Origin: Pantoea endophytica
Lineage (GTDB): Bacteria > Pseudomonadota > Gammaproteobacteria > Enterobacterales > Enterobacteriaceae
Direction of reading: 5' to 3'
DNA length: 64,000 nucleotides
NCBI RefSeq assembly: GCF_002858935.1
Contig: NZ_PJRT01000033.1
Coordinates: 434,001-498,000 of the forward strand
In this document: positions 34,425 through 44,082 of the stretch, one piece after another
Position numbering within the stretch: position 1 is the stretch's first letter
Layout of the letters: the number at the start of each line of letters is the position of its first letter
Notes under the pieces: generated by a model
Databases searched by the model: none
What the model was told of the DNA's origin: nothing
The model's input: only the letters and a program-made list of their open reading frames with translations
Made by a program: the position numbers and the translations under genes

Positions 34425-35399
34425 CTAAACTTTCTCCTGCGACAAACTCAGAATGGTGCGGATGTTCTGCGCGGTGGTGGCGATAATATCAATCGCGCCA
34501 GTGCGCAGTGCGCCGAGGATCGCCATCGCTTTGGTATTTTCCGCGGCAATGGCGATCACGCAGGGAATCTTGCGGAGTTCATCAATGCTCAGCCCAATGA
34601 CGCGATCGTTCATCACGGTATCCACGTGCTGGCCCTGCGAATTAAAGAAGTCGTAGCCAGCGACATCGCCCGTCACGCCCTGATTCACGCTGGCGTCGAT
34701 GATTTCGTGCGGTGTGAACCAGCCGAGTTTCACCATATAGCTGTTTTCGTTCATGTCGCCGATGCCCACCAGCGCCACGTCGGCTTTACGCGCGCGGTCC
34801 AGCGTCTCTTTGATGGTGCCGTTTTGCATAAACGCATCGCGCAACGCCCGGTTCTCAACATAAGCGGGCGCGTAAAGCGTTTCGCTGATGCCGCCGAACT
34901 TCTTCGCCAGACGACGGCTGATATGGTCAGCGTTAATGGCATCACCGGGACGATGCGTGCCGCCAATACCGCTGATAAACAGACAATTACGCGTCGGCAC
35001 CTGGCCGGGATAATCGGCGACAGCGGCCACGTTGCGTCCTTGCCCAACGGCAACAATGGCGTCGTCTTTCAGCGACTGCGCTAAATGTGACGACACCAGC
35101 GCGGCGACCTGACGTCGCTGCTCTTCCTGATCGGGCTGATCGAGCGCTATCAGCGCACGTTGCAGTTGTGGGAAGCGATTTTGCAGCTGTTGTTCGAGGC
35201 GGGTGCTGAAGACGGGATGGTAGCGCACGTTGATTTCGACGATGCCCTCTTCGCGTGCGCGTTTGAGCAGCCGGCCAACTTTAATGCGGGAAATACCAAA
35301 CTTACGCGCAATCTCCTCCTGGGTGATTTCGTCCTGATAATAGGCAACAGCTATTTCCGTCAGCAGCTCGGAGTCCTGAGAAAGCGTGTTTTTTTCCAT
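34425..35399 (-). CDS. SorC/DeoR-family sugar-binding transcriptional regulator
   Basis: The protein (324 residues from MEKNTLSQDSELLTEIAVAYYQDEITQEEIARKFGISRIKVGRLLKRAREEGIVEI) has the SorC-type helix-turn-helix at residues 15-55 and the sugar-phosphate-binding domain with VGQGRNVAAVADY, SGIGGTHRPGDAINADHISRRLAKKFGG, GIGDMNENSYM and GVTGDVAGYDFFN. SorC proteins sense a phosphorylated sugar and bind palindromic sites. It follows the ApnO-like gene on the same strand with 194 bases and a REP unit between. It most likely controls the island to 44049, with an erythrulose or erythrose phosphate as effector. Confidence 0.88.
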   Translation of the reverse strand: MEKNTLSQDSELLTEIAVAYYQDEITQEEIARKFGISRIKVGRLLKRAREEGIVEINVRYHPVFSTRLEQQLQNRFPQLQRALIALDQPDQEEQRRQVAALVSSHLAQSLKDDAIVAVGQGRNVAAVADYPGQVPTRNCLFISGIGGTHRPGDAINADHISRRLAKKFGGISETLYAPAYVENRALRDAFMQNGTIKETLDRARKADVALVGIGDMNENSYMVKLGWFTPHEIIDASVNQGVTGDVAGYDFFNSQGQHVDTVMNDRVIGLSIDELRKIPCVIAIAAENTKAMAILGALRTGAIDIIATTAQNIRTILSLSQEKV

Positions 35400-35449
35400 C
35401 CGTAACCTGTCTTTTTGGGCGTTATATGAAGATGTTGCGACCGCGCCAT

Positions 35450-35498
35450 GTAGGGTGCGAATTGATGCGCACCAGGTCAACATAAATGGCGACCCTAC
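35450..35498. repeat. REP-like element, GTAGGGTGCG type
   Basis: Outer arms GTAGGGT and ACCCTAC enclose a GGTGCG/CGCACC hairpin and a CATAAATGGCGACC half unit. It combines the two stem versions of the family seen elsewhere in the window and lies just upstream of the SorC gene. Confidence 0.7.
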
Positions 35499-35593
35499 AA
35501 AATGGGGCGAGATCTGACTTTGGCAGGGAGTTATATCATTGATACGACTCGCTTCGCCAGACCACAGCGCCGCGAGTCGATCGAGCGTCACGC

Positions 35594-36451
35594 TTAGCGC
35601 TTGATGGCGTCGATTTTCAGCATACGGGCAATCACGATATCCAGCTCTTTCTGATCGAAGATCTGTTTCCAGTCAGGTTTCACAATCTTCTCACGACCGT
35701 ACTCCATGGCGATCATGCAGGCATCCGAGAACGGGTTGGTCGCGCGGAACGCCACGGCGAGCGCGATCTGAATATGGCCGTACAACATCGCTTTAGCCGC
35801 TTCTTCCGGCACGCCGCTGTGCTTCACGGTTTCATCCAGCGCCTCTTTCATAAACGCACCCACCATGCAGGCTACGGTTTCCACCAGCGTCGGTTCCAGA
35901 TACGCCAGCTGCGTCACGGTGACCCAATGCACCTGCTCCACCGGGCCGTACATCACGCTGATCACCTTGCTCAGCTCGGCTTTCTGCTCATCAGAACCGG
36001 TTTCATAGGAAGCCGCCACGTGCTGAATCGCCGCGATACCGCCGAAGGCATCGGCATGTTCTTCTTTGGTGTAACGCTCAAGGAATACCGACGGATGGCA
36101 AGGATGCGCCACCGCGTATTCAATGCCATCACGATGGGCGATCAGATTGGCGTAGGCCGCCGCCGGATCCAGCGTCAGCAGAATCGCGCCCGGTTTCATC
36201 TGTGGCACCACGCCTTCAGACACTTTGCCCAGCACGATATCCGGCACCGCCAGAATCACCACGTCGCTCAATGGCACCACGGAGGCCGCATCAGAGAGTT
36301 CGCGCCCCTGCGCGCTCACCTGCTCTTGCGCCTTGGGTGAGTTCTCACAGTAAAACACCTGGTAATCGCTTTTCTGGAAGTTGGCAGAAATACGCATACC
36401 CATTTTGCCGCCCGCGCCAATCACGGTGATGGTTTTCAGTTGCACGCTCAT
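35594..36451 (-). CDS. apnO: D-apionate oxidoisomerase-like NAD-binding protein
   Basis: The protein (285 residues from MSVQLKTITV, CAGGAG upstream) has an N-terminal Rossmann motif VIGAGGKMGMRIS, then VVILAVPDIVLGKV and the VAHPCHPSVFLER stretch, and an all-helical C-terminal part like the phosphogluconate-dehydrogenase C-terminal domain. I recognise this as the ApnO type described for D-apionate catabolism in Pectobacterium and other bacteria, where it oxidises and isomerises D-apionate to 3-oxo-isoapionate. The neighbouring OiaC-like, LerK-, LerI- and DerI-like genes fit that pathway step for step. Assignment from memory of the family and from context, not from a search. Confidence 0.75.
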   Translation of the reverse strand: MSVQLKTITVIGAGGKMGMRISANFQKSDYQVFYCENSPKAQEQVSAQGRELSDAASVVPLSDVVILAVPDIVLGKVSEGVVPQMKPGAILLTLDPAAAYANLIAHRDGIEYAVAHPCHPSVFLERYTKEEHADAFGGIAAIQHVAASYETGSDEQKAELSKVISVMYGPVEQVHWVTVTQLAYLEPTLVETVACMVGAFMKEALDETVKHSGVPEEAAKAMLYGHIQIALAVAFRATNPFSDACMIAMEYGREKIVKPDWKQIFDQKELDIVIARMLKIDAIKR

Positions 36452-36455
36452 GTTG

Positions 36456-37265
36456 TTACTCCTGATCTTGTTTACTACGTAAGAATTCAACGGTGCGGCG
36501 AGTCCATTCGGCTTCTCGCTCGCAGGTTACAGCGGCATCGTCTTGCCACGGCAACCAATGTTCGACGATTTGGTTAATGCCTTTATCCGCCGGGCGCACG
36601 CTGGCGATCATCCGGTCGTAATCCAGCAAGCCTTCGCCCATCGGGCAGCCAGCAAAGGTAAAGCCGACCCAGCCATCACGGCGCGTGAAGGCAAAGTCTT
36701 TGATATGCAGATTGCCGACGCGCGCGGCGGTGTTGGCAATCACCTGCTCTGGCAGTTCGAGTCCGGCGACACAGTTGGCGGGGTCGAGACACACGCCGAG
36801 CCACGGCGACAGGAACTTGTTGATCACTGACATCATCGCGCCGCTGTTCACCTGCTCGTATGTCTCCAGACAGAGACGCACCTGCTGGCGGGCAAAATCC
36901 GGCAACACCGCGCCAATCAGCTCGGCGGCTTCGTCGAGCGTGGGACGGTGATCGGCGGTGTAGAACATCGAACGAATGACGCGCGCATCAAGGATTTCCG
37001 CCATATGCAGATAACGACGCAGATGCGCAGTGCCGAGGCCGCGCGTGCCGAGTTCCAGCGTGATGCCGAGCGCATCAGCCTGCTGACGCAGCGTCAGCAG
37101 CTGTGCGTCAGTCCAGCTTTCAATCGCCGGGTAATCGCAGATTTGAAACACCGACACATCCAGTTCGGCGGTCTGTTGCAGCATCTGCTCCAGCGTCAGC
37201 GGATGAGGGACTTTCGACGACATGCGCCAGAAAAAGGCGTAGGTACTGAGTCCGATACGGCTCAT
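36456..37265 (-). CDS. oiaC: 3-oxo-isoapionate decarboxylase-like TIM-barrel protein
   Basis: The 269-residue protein has the xylose-isomerase-like/AP-endonuclease-2 barrel with putative metal ligands Glu134 (LCLETYE), Asp161 (CLDPANC), His187 (LHIKDF) and Glu235 (IVEHWLPW). In the apionate pathway OiaC removes CO2 from 3-oxo-isoapionate to give L-erythrulose. A related alternative is an EryC-like tetrulose-phosphate epimerase, but the adjacent ApnO-type gene favours OiaC. The start overlaps the isomerase stop by one base; the stop is 4 bases before the ApnO-like start. Confidence 0.72.
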   Translation of the reverse strand: MSRIGLSTYAFFWRMSSKVPHPLTLEQMLQQTAELDVSVFQICDYPAIESWTDAQLLTLRQQADALGITLELGTRGLGTAHLRRYLHMAEILDARVIRSMFYTADHRPTLDEAAELIGAVLPDFARQQVRLCLETYEQVNSGAMMSVINKFLSPWLGVCLDPANCVAGLELPEQVIANTAARVGNLHIKDFAFTRRDGWVGFTFAGCPMGEGLLDYDRMIASVRPADKGINQIVEHWLPWQDDAAVTCEREAEWTRRTVEFLRSKQDQE

Positions 37266-38038
37266 TAACGGCGCTCCTGAGCCAGCTCACTGGCTTCATC
37301 AATAATTTGTGCCAACGCTTTGGGATCGTGGGCAAAGCGACCCAGAAACAGGCCATTTACGTCCGCGCCAAGGCGCTGAATCAGCCCCGGACCGGCACTG
37401 CCGCCGTAAATGATTTTCAGGGTGATGCCGGGCGGCGTGGCGAGCTGCTGCAATCCGGCGCACACGGCGCGGATGTAGCTGTCCGGTGCCGGTTGCGGCG
37501 CACCAATTGCCCACTGCGGTTCATAGGCAAAGAACACTTCGCCCTTTAAGCCCTGCTGCGCCGACTCGGCCAGCGCTTCGGCCAGCTGCTGCTGACACAG
37601 CGCGATTGCCTGCTGCGGTTCTGCCTGCACTTCTTCACCGATGCACAGCACCGGCGTGATGCCGTGACGCAGCGACATCGCCACTTTGGCGGCAATTTGC
37701 ACTTTGTCTTCGTGGAAATGACGACGGCGCTCGGCGTGACCAATTTCGGCCAGCGAGCAGCCTAACTCCTGCAACATACTGGCGCTGACTTCGCCGGTCC
37801 AGGCTCCGTTCTCAGCCTGGCAAACATCCTGAGCGCCGAAGCGCACCGGCGTGTCAGCGAAGATGGCTGCAACCGCCGGAATCGCCGGATAAGCCGGTAA
37901 CACAAACAAGCCCACGTCGCCGTTTTTCACCGCAGCATGGTCGGCTAATGCCGCTACATCACGACACCATTGCAAGGTTTGCTGATAGCCGAAATACATT
38001 TTTAAACTGACGCCGAGCCAGATTTTTGGCTGAGACAT
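37265..38038 (-). CDS. lerI: Triose-phosphate-isomerase paralogue, L-erythrulose-1-phosphate isomerase type
   Basis: The 257 residues keep the TPI catalytic trio: Lys13 (GVSLKMY), His101 (IGHAERR) and Glu173 (AYEPQWAIG). Housekeeping TPI motifs are altered: the usual GNWKMN is GVSLKM and GGSV is GGSAGPG. Such paralogues (EryH/TpiA2/LerI) isomerise L-erythrulose 1-phosphate to D-erythrulose 4-phosphate in tetritol and apionate catabolism. The position between OiaC-like and erythrulose-kinase-like genes supports that role. The stop overlaps the next start by one base. Confidence 0.8.
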   Translation of the reverse strand: MSQPKIWLGVSLKMYFGYQQTLQWCRDVAALADHAAVKNGDVGLFVLPAYPAIPAVAAIFADTPVRFGAQDVCQAENGAWTGEVSASMLQELGCSLAEIGHAERRRHFHEDKVQIAAKVAMSLRHGITPVLCIGEEVQAEPQQAIALCQQQLAEALAESAQQGLKGEVFFAYEPQWAIGAPQPAPDSYIRAVCAGLQQLATPPGITLKIIYGGSAGPGLIQRLGADVNGLFLGRFAHDPKALAQIIDEASELAQERR

Positions 38039-38041
38039 GCT

Positions 38042-39787
38042 TCAAGCTCCTTGTTCAGAGGCACTGTGTTCTTTTAGCAGATCGCCGACGGTATTGACGA
38101 TCAATGCCAGCGAAATGGCTCCGGCATCCGGCGTGCCTACGCTTTTTTCTGCCAGCGGACGCGCACGCCCCATTTTTGGCACCAGCTGCGCGGTGTCCTG
38201 CGCAGCTTTATCAGCCACCTGCGCCGCCTTCAGCCAGGCGTCCGTTAACGACGCACCGGCGGCAACCGCCTCATTCAGGCTGTCGCTGAACGGCACCAGC
38301 ACATCCACCATGGTTTTATCGCCAACGCGCGCTTTACCAAAGTGCATAATGCCTTCTTTTGCTTCACGTACGCCGGTGGCCACACGCTGTGCATCTGGTG
38401 TCTGACGATCGCCAAGCGCGGTACCCAATGCAGTGAGCGCCACGCCCCACAACGCGCCGGACGTGCCACCCGCTTTATCCGCCCAGGCATCCGCCGCGCG
38501 GCACAGCAAGCTGCCCGCCCCGGCACCGCGCGCAGCGACTTCACGCGCTTTCTCAACCGCGCCCAGCACGCCGCGCTCCATGCCGATACCGTGGTCGCCG
38601 TCACCGGCCACCGCATCGATATCGCCAAGGCGCTCAGCGTTACGCTGTAATGTTTCCGCCACGGATTCGAGTAACTGAAGTACGCGCTTCGCGCTCTCTT
38701 GCGATTCCGCTGTTGCTGCTGGCAAGGCTTCTTCCGTGCTTTCAACCCGCTCTGCGGCGCTCAGCGGTTCCGCCACCAATACGCTGCCTTTGCGGTACGC
38801 TGGCGTATTGGTCGGCGCGCGCCATAAAGTTTCCAGCTGATCGTCCAGCCACATCAGCGTCAGTGACGCACCGGCCATATTGAAGCTGGTGACAAACTCG
38901 CCGACGTCCGGCTCAACCACCTGCAGTTTGGCGGCCTCCAGCAGTTGCGCGACGCGACGATAGACGACAAACAGCTCTTCATATTTCACCGAGCCCAGAC
39001 CGTTAAGGATTACCGCCACGCGCTGACCTTCAGCCTGCGGGATATCGGCTGGCAGTTCATTAAGCAGGCGCTCCACGAAGATCTCAGCCAGCTCATCCGC
39101 GCTTGGCATGTCGGTCTCTTTAATCCCCGGCTCGCCGTGAATGCCAAGTCCCAAGGCCATGCGCCCTTTTTCCACTTCGAACAGCGGATGCGAAGCGCCC
39201 GGCAGGCTGCAACCGGAAAACGCCACGCCAAAGGTACGCGTGCGTTGATTCGCGTGCTGTGCCAGCTGCAGGACCTGTGATAAATCGTGACCCGCTTCAG
39301 CCGCGGCGCAGGCGGCTTTGAACACACACAGATCGCCAGCCACACCGCGACGCTTCTCCAGCTCATCTTTACCCGCGCTGGAGATATCGTCGGTCACCGC
39401 CAGCACTTCGCAGGCAATGCCTTCCGCCCGCAGACGCTCGTACGCCTGGCCGAAGTGCAGCACATCCCCGGCGTAGTTACCGAACATCAGCAACACGCCC
39501 GCGCCGTTATGGGCCGCACGCGCTACGTTGTAGATCTGTTGTGCCGACGGCGAAGCGAATAAGTTACCCATCGCCGCGCCGTGTGCCAGACCTTGTCCAA
39601 CCAACCCGGCGAATGCCGGATAGTGACCGGACCCGCCGCCCACAATCACCGCCACCGTGTTCGGCTGGCTGCGGGTGCTGCGCACCACGCCTCCGGCGAC
39701 CTGACGGACTTTATCTGCGTTGGCGGCGACAAAGCCTTCGATAAGCTCAGCGGCAAAGGCTGAAGGTTGGTTAAACAGGTACGTCAT
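38042..39787 (-). CDS. lerK: Dihydroxyacetone-kinase-family L-erythrulose kinase (DhaK-DhaL fusion)
   Basis: The 581-residue protein joins a DhaK domain (1-330; GGGSGHYPAFAG, catalytic His217 in GLGIHGEPG) to a DhaL ATP-binding domain (about 365-581; DAVAGDGDHGIGMERG and DKAGGTSGALWG), the ATP-dependent kinase architecture. In the apionate and threitol pathways such a kinase (LerK) phosphorylates L-erythrulose. Plain dihydroxyacetone kinase activity cannot be excluded. It follows the MFS gene by one base and precedes the TPI paralogue by 3 bases, in one operon. Confidence 0.8.
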   Translation of the reverse strand: MTYLFNQPSAFAAELIEGFVAANADKVRQVAGGVVRSTRSQPNTVAVIVGGGSGHYPAFAGLVGQGLAHGAAMGNLFASPSAQQIYNVARAAHNGAGVLLMFGNYAGDVLHFGQAYERLRAEGIACEVLAVTDDISSAGKDELEKRRGVAGDLCVFKAACAAAEAGHDLSQVLQLAQHANQRTRTFGVAFSGCSLPGASHPLFEVEKGRMALGLGIHGEPGIKETDMPSADELAEIFVERLLNELPADIPQAEGQRVAVILNGLGSVKYEELFVVYRRVAQLLEAAKLQVVEPDVGEFVTSFNMAGASLTLMWLDDQLETLWRAPTNTPAYRKGSVLVAEPLSAAERVESTEEALPAATAESQESAKRVLQLLESVAETLQRNAERLGDIDAVAGDGDHGIGMERGVLGAVEKAREVAARGAGAGSLLCRAADAWADKAGGTSGALWGVALTALGTALGDRQTPDAQRVATGVREAKEGIMHFGKARVGDKTMVDVLVPFSDSLNEAVAAGASLTDAWLKAAQVADKAAQDTAQLVPKMGRARPLAEKSVGTPDAGAISLALIVNTVGDLLKEHSASEQGA

Positions 39788-39788
39788 A

Positions 39789-41123
39789 TTAATGCTCCTG
39801 AGCTAAAGAGGTCGGCTGAGACGGCGAGCGACGGCGATTAAGTAACAGCATGAGGAACGCGGACAGCAGCATGAATCCACCCACCACAAACATCGGCAAG
39901 GCGTAGCTGTTGGTGGCGTCATGCAGCGCGCCGGTGATGTAGCCCGCGGAGAAGCCCGCTACGTTTCCTAAGGTATTGATCAAGGCAATGGCTGCGGCGG
40001 CAGACGCGCCGGTCAGGAACTGCGTTGGTAAGGTCCAGAAATTCGGCAGTGCAGCGAAGATGGAGCTGGCGGTGATCGCAATCACCATAATGGTGGTGAA
40101 CGGCGAATCCATATACAGCGCCAGCGGCACGCTGATGCCGCCTGCCAGCGCTGGAATGGCGATATGCCAGGTTTTACAACCGCGACGCGTGGCATCTTTC
40201 GACCAGAAGAACATCACCACCGCCGCAATCAGATACGGCACGCCGGTAATCAGCCCTTTCTGCATCACGTTAAAAGTGGTACCGAACTGCTGCTGGAAGC
40301 CCGCGATAATGGTTGGCAGGAAGAACGCCAGCGCATACAGGCCATAAATAAAGCCGAAGTAAATCAGGCACAGCATCCAGACGCGGCCGTTGCCCATCAC
40401 CGAGCGCAGGCTGTGTTTTTGATGGCCCTGCTTCTGTTGATGCTCGGCTTCCAGTTCGGTGGTCAGCCAGGTTTTCTCTTCGGCGGTCAGCCACTTGGCC
40501 TGACGTGGCGAATCCACCAACCAGAACAGCGCGACGATACCAATCAAAATCGCGGGAATCGACACGCCCATAAACATCACGCGCCAGCCTTCCATGCCGA
40601 ACAGGCCGTGCTGCTGAATCAGGGACGCGGCTAATGGCGCACCGAACACCACCGTTAGCGGCTGGGCAAGATAGAACAGCGACAGGATTTTGCTGCGATG
40701 ACGTCCCGGCACCCACATGCTGAGGTAGAGAATCGCGCCTGGGAAGAAGCCGGCTTCAGCGATACCCAGCAGCAGACGCAGCGTATACAAACCTTCCACA
40801 CTGCTCACCCAGGTGAACAGCAGCGAGACAATGCCCCAGCTGATCATGATGCGCGCCAGCCAGCGACGCGCGCCGAACTTATGCAGCGCCAGGTTGCTTG
40901 GCACTTCCAGCAGAATGTAGCCAATAAAGAAGATGCCCGATGCCAGGCCAAACTGCAGTGCGGTGAGGCCGAGGTCTTGCGTCATGCCGTTGGGGCCGGC
41001 AAACGAAATCGCGGTGCGATCGAGGAAGTTGATAAAGAACATCAGCGCCACGAACGGCACTAAGCGCCAGGAGATTTTTCTGATGGTGGATTGTTCCACC
41101 GCTGTCATTGATGGTTGGTTCAT
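39789..41123 (-). CDS. MFS anion:cation symporter, probable D-apionate or related acid porter
   Basis: The 444 residues contain about twelve membrane segments and the family stretches FINFLDRTAISFAGPNGMTQDLGLTALQFGLASGIFFIGYILLEVPSNLALHKFGARRW and AEAGFFPGAILYLSMWVPGRHRSK, as in the hexarate/phthalate porter family. It is the first gene of the leftward operon with the ApnO-, OiaC-, LerK- and LerI-like enzymes, behind a strong ribosome site (GGAGGTGCGTT). A sugar-acid substrate such as D-apionate is inferred from context. Confidence 0.85.
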   Translation of the reverse strand: MNQPSMTAVEQSTIRKISWRLVPFVALMFFINFLDRTAISFAGPNGMTQDLGLTALQFGLASGIFFIGYILLEVPSNLALHKFGARRWLARIMISWGIVSLLFTWVSSVEGLYTLRLLLGIAEAGFFPGAILYLSMWVPGRHRSKILSLFYLAQPLTVVFGAPLAASLIQQHGLFGMEGWRVMFMGVSIPAILIGIVALFWLVDSPRQAKWLTAEEKTWLTTELEAEHQQKQGHQKHSLRSVMGNGRVWMLCLIYFGFIYGLYALAFFLPTIIAGFQQQFGTTFNVMQKGLITGVPYLIAAVVMFFWSKDATRRGCKTWHIAIPALAGGISVPLALYMDSPFTTIMVIAITASSIFAALPNFWTLPTQFLTGASAAAAIALINTLGNVAGFSAGYITGALHDATNSYALPMFVVGGFMLLSAFLMLLLNRRRSPSQPTSLAQEH

Positions 41124-41569
41124 AACGCACCTCCACGACGTGCGTGAGTGATCATTTCTTTATGTGGTGTTGACCAATCGCCAAACAGGCGCTGGCTGCA
41201 GGAGTACTGAGAGGTACGGTGTAAATGACACATGTTCGAGTCCTCGATGGGTCTTCTTGTACATTGGTATAGTCATGCGAACATATGAACACTACACGGA
41301 TAATTGTGCATCTCTCAACTGCAACACGCGAAAGTGTGAGCGGCTTCATGAGATCTGATTTTGGTCAATTTATCGGATTACTGCGCCCATACGGCTCGAC
41401 ACAGGCGGTTTAACAGGGTTTTCTGAGGCATTCAGGCGCGATCCTGAAGGCAATTCATATGAACAACCATTGAACATATGATTGATTTTGTGGCAGGCTA
41501 ACTATGAACATCTTCTCGCCTGCTGAACAAACGTGCAGGCGTCATTGCACACCCTGCTGGAGAACGACG
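41124..41569. promoter_or_regulatory. Divergent promoter region with repeated GAACATATGA operators
   Basis: This 446-base gap lies between the two divergent transcripts of the island. TCATATG (41455-41461) and CATATGA (41475-41481) are inverted arms in a GAAC context, and GAACATATGAAC recurs at 41279-41290, with a partial CATGTTCG near 41231. These are the most likely SorC-regulator sites. A weak CRP-like TGTGA-6-TCATG lies at 41335-41350. No gene is apparent. Confidence 0.5.
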
Positions 41570-42028
41570 ATGAAAACTATCGCAATTGGCGCCGATGATG
41601 CGGCTATCGAATTGAAAAATGTGATTAAAAAGCTGCTGGAAGAGAAAGAGTATGTGGTGACGGATTATACCAATGACGCGCAAAACGACCGTCCGATGTA
41701 CCCGGATGTGGCATTTGCGCTCGCCACCGCCATCCAGAAGAACGAATTTGAGCGCGGCATTCTGCTGTGCGGCACCGGCATCGGTGTGGCGATTGTCGCC
41801 AACAAGGTAGAAGGCGTGCGCGCGGCGCAATGCCACGACACCTTCTCTGCCGAACGTGCTCGCAAGAGCAACAACGCGCAGATCATGACCATGGGCGCGC
41901 GCGTCATCGGGCCTGAGCTGGCGAAGAACATTGTTAATGCCTGGCTGGCATCGGAATTTGAAGGTGGCGGCTCAACCGCCAAAGTAGACAAGATCGGTTA
42001 CTACGAACAAGTATCCCACGCTAAATAA
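41570..42028 (+). CDS. derI: RpiB/LacAB-family D-erythrulose-4-phosphate isomerase
   Basis: The 152-residue protein (ATG 41570, GGAG upstream) has the RpiB fold with the active cysteine in [47 protein letters not shown]. The first loop reads GADDAAIEL rather than the GSDHAG of ordinary ribose-5-phosphate isomerase B, as in the EryI/DerI group that interconverts D-erythrulose 4-phosphate and D-erythrose 4-phosphate. The frame is open to 41504, but those codons lie in the operator region. It is followed 29 bases later by the transketolase gene. Confidence 0.8.
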   Translation: MKTIAIGADDAAIELKNVIKKLLEEKEYVVTDYTNDAQNDRPMYPDVAFALATAIQKNEFERGILLCGTGIGVAIVANKVEGVRAAQCHDTFSAERARKSNNAQIMTMGARVIGPELAKNIVNAWLASEFEGGGSTAKVDKIGYYEQVSHAK

Positions 42029-42057
42029 GCGCCGACGTCGCACCTCTGGAGAACCTT

Positions 42058-44049
42058 ATGTCTACACGCCGGGAAAGAGCCAACGCCATCCGCGCTTTGA
42101 GTATGGATGGCGTACAACAAGCCAATTCGGGACATCCGGGCGCCCCGCTGGGCATGGCGGATATCGCTGAAGTGTTGTGGCTCGACTTTTTGCAGCACAA
42201 TCCACGCAATCCTCACTGGGCTAACCGCGACCGCTTCGTTTTATCGAACGGTCACGGCTCAATGCTGATTTACAGCCTGTTGCACCTGAGCGGTTACGAT
42301 TTGCCGCTCAGTGAATTAAAAAATTTTCGTCAGCTGCACTCCAAAACGCCGGGGCATCCTGAATACGGCTACACGCCCGGCGTTGAAACCACCACCGGCC
42401 CGCTGGGTCAGGGCATCGCTAACGCAGTGGGTTTTGCCATTGCCGAGCGCACGCTGGCAGCGCAGTTCAACCGTCCGGGTCATGACATCGTAGACCATAA
42501 CACCTACGTGTTTATGGGCGACGGCTGCATGATGGAAGGCATCTCACACGAAGTCTGCTCCATCGCCGGCACCCTGAAGCTGGGCAAACTGGTTGCCTTC
42601 TACGATGACAACGGCATCTCCATCGACGGTCACGTTGACGGCTGGTTCACCGACGACACCGCCAAACGTTTTGAAGCCTACGGCTGGCACGTGGTGCGCG
42701 GCGTGGACGGTCACGATGCCGACGCGATTAAGAAAGCGGTGGAAGAAGCCAAAGCGGTTTCCGACAAGCCTTCGCTGCTGATGTGCAAAACCGTTATCGG
42801 TTTTGGTTCGCCGAACAAAGCCGGTACGCACGACTCGCACGGCGCGCCGCTGGGTGCCGACGAAATCGCGCTGACCCGCAAGCAGCTCGGTTGGAACCAC
42901 GGTCCGTTTGAAATCCCTTCAGACATCTACGCGCAGTGGGATGCCAAAGAAGCCGGCCAGGCGAAAGAGTCCGCATGGGACCAGAAGTTTGCCGCCTACG
43001 CCGCCGCGCATCCGGAGCTGGCTGCCGAGTTCAAACGTCGCGTGAACAATGAGCTGCCGGCGAACTGGGCCAGCGAGTCGCAGAAGTTCATCGAGCAGCT
43101 GCAGGCCAGTCCGGCGAAAATCGCCAGCCGTAAAGCCTCGCAGAACGCTATTGAAGCCTTCGGTAAAATCCTGCCGGAATATCTGGGCGGCTCCGCTGAC
43201 CTCGCGCCGAGCAACCTCACCATGTGGTCCGGCTCGAAGCCAATCAACGAAGATGCGGCGGGCAACTACATCCATTACGGCGTGCGCGAGTTCGGTATGA
43301 CCGCGATCGCCAACGGTATCGCGCTGCATGGCGGCTTCCTGCCGTACACCGCCACCTTCCTGATGTTCGTCGAGTACGCGCGTAATGCCGCACGCATGGC
43401 CGCGCTGATGAAAATCCGTCAGATCATGGTGTACACCCACGACTCGATTGGTCTGGGCGAAGATGGCCCGACGCACCAGCCGGTTGAGCAGATGGCCAGC
43501 CTGCGCGTGACGCCAAACATGAGCCTGTGGCGCCCGTGCGACCAGGTTGAGTCAGCGGTGGCGTGGAAGTACGCGATTGAACGCGTGGACGGCCCGTCGG
43601 CGCTGATCTTCTCGCGTCAGAACCTGGCGCAGCAGGATCGTAGCGCTGAGCAGCTGGCCAACGTGGCGCGCGGCGGTTACGTGCTGAAGGACAGCGAAGG
43701 TACGCCAGAGCTGATCCTGATCGCTACCGGTTCTGAAGTGGAGCTGGCAGTGAGCGCTTATGAGCAGCTGACGGCGGAAGGCCGCAAGGTGCGCGTGGTG
43801 TCTATGCCATCCACCGACGCCTTCGACAAGCAGGACGCGGCGTACCGTGAATCCGTGCTGCCAAAAGCCGTTGCCGCACGCGTGGCGATTGAAGCGGGTA
43901 TCGCGGATTACTGGTTCAAATACACCGGCCTGAACGGCGCGATCGTCGGCATGACCACCTTCGGTGAGTCGGCGCCTGCGGATCAGCTGTTCAAAGAGTT
44001 TGGTTTTACGGTTGAGAACGTGGTTAACACGGCGAGATCGGTGTTGTGA
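42058..44049 (+). CDS. tkt: Transketolase
   Basis: The 663-residue protein is a full-length thiamine-diphosphate transketolase: [54 protein letters not shown], the cofactor motif [49 protein letters not shown] and the GSEVELAV C-terminal domain. It is very close to E. coli TktA/TktB. Located here behind the DerI-like gene it can consume the D-erythrose 4-phosphate made by the island. Whether it is the main cellular enzyme or a pathway copy cannot be told from this window. Codon use looks more biased than in its neighbours, as in highly expressed genes. Confidence 0.95.
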   Translation: MSTRRERANAIRALSMDGVQQANSGHPGAPLGMADIAEVLWLDFLQHNPRNPHWANRDRFVLSNGHGSMLIYSLLHLSGYDLPLSELKNFRQLHSKTPGHPEYGYTPGVETTTGPLGQGIANAVGFAIAERTLAAQFNRPGHDIVDHNTYVFMGDGCMMEGISHEVCSIAGTLKLGKLVAFYDDNGISIDGHVDGWFTDDTAKRFEAYGWHVVRGVDGHDADAIKKAVEEAKAVSDKPSLLMCKTVIGFGSPNKAGTHDSHGAPLGADEIALTRKQLGWNHGPFEIPSDIYAQWDAKEAGQAKESAWDQKFAAYAAAHPELAAEFKRRVNNELPANWASESQKFIEQLQASPAKIASRKASQNAIEAFGKILPEYLGGSADLAPSNLTMWSGSKPINEDAAGNYIHYGVREFGMTAIANGIALHGGFLPYTATFLMFVEYARNAARMAALMKIRQIMVYTHDSIGLGEDGPTHQPVEQMASLRVTPNMSLWRPCDQVESAVAWKYAIERVDGPSALIFSRQNLAQQDRSAEQLANVARGGYVLKDSEGTPELILIATGSEVELAVSAYEQLTAEGRKVRVVSMPSTDAFDKQDAAYRESVLPKAVAARVAIEAGIADYWFKYTGLNGAIVGMTTFGESAPADQLFKEFGFTVENVVNTARSVL

Positions 44050-44082
44050 TAGGCGATCGCTAAATGGTGCCCCGACAAAATA

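Noticed and set aside
37265-38038. Housekeeping triose-phosphate isomerase (tpiA)
   Set aside because: The GNWKMN and GGSV motifs are altered and the gene sits inside a tetrose-phosphate operon, so a specialised paralogue is more likely.
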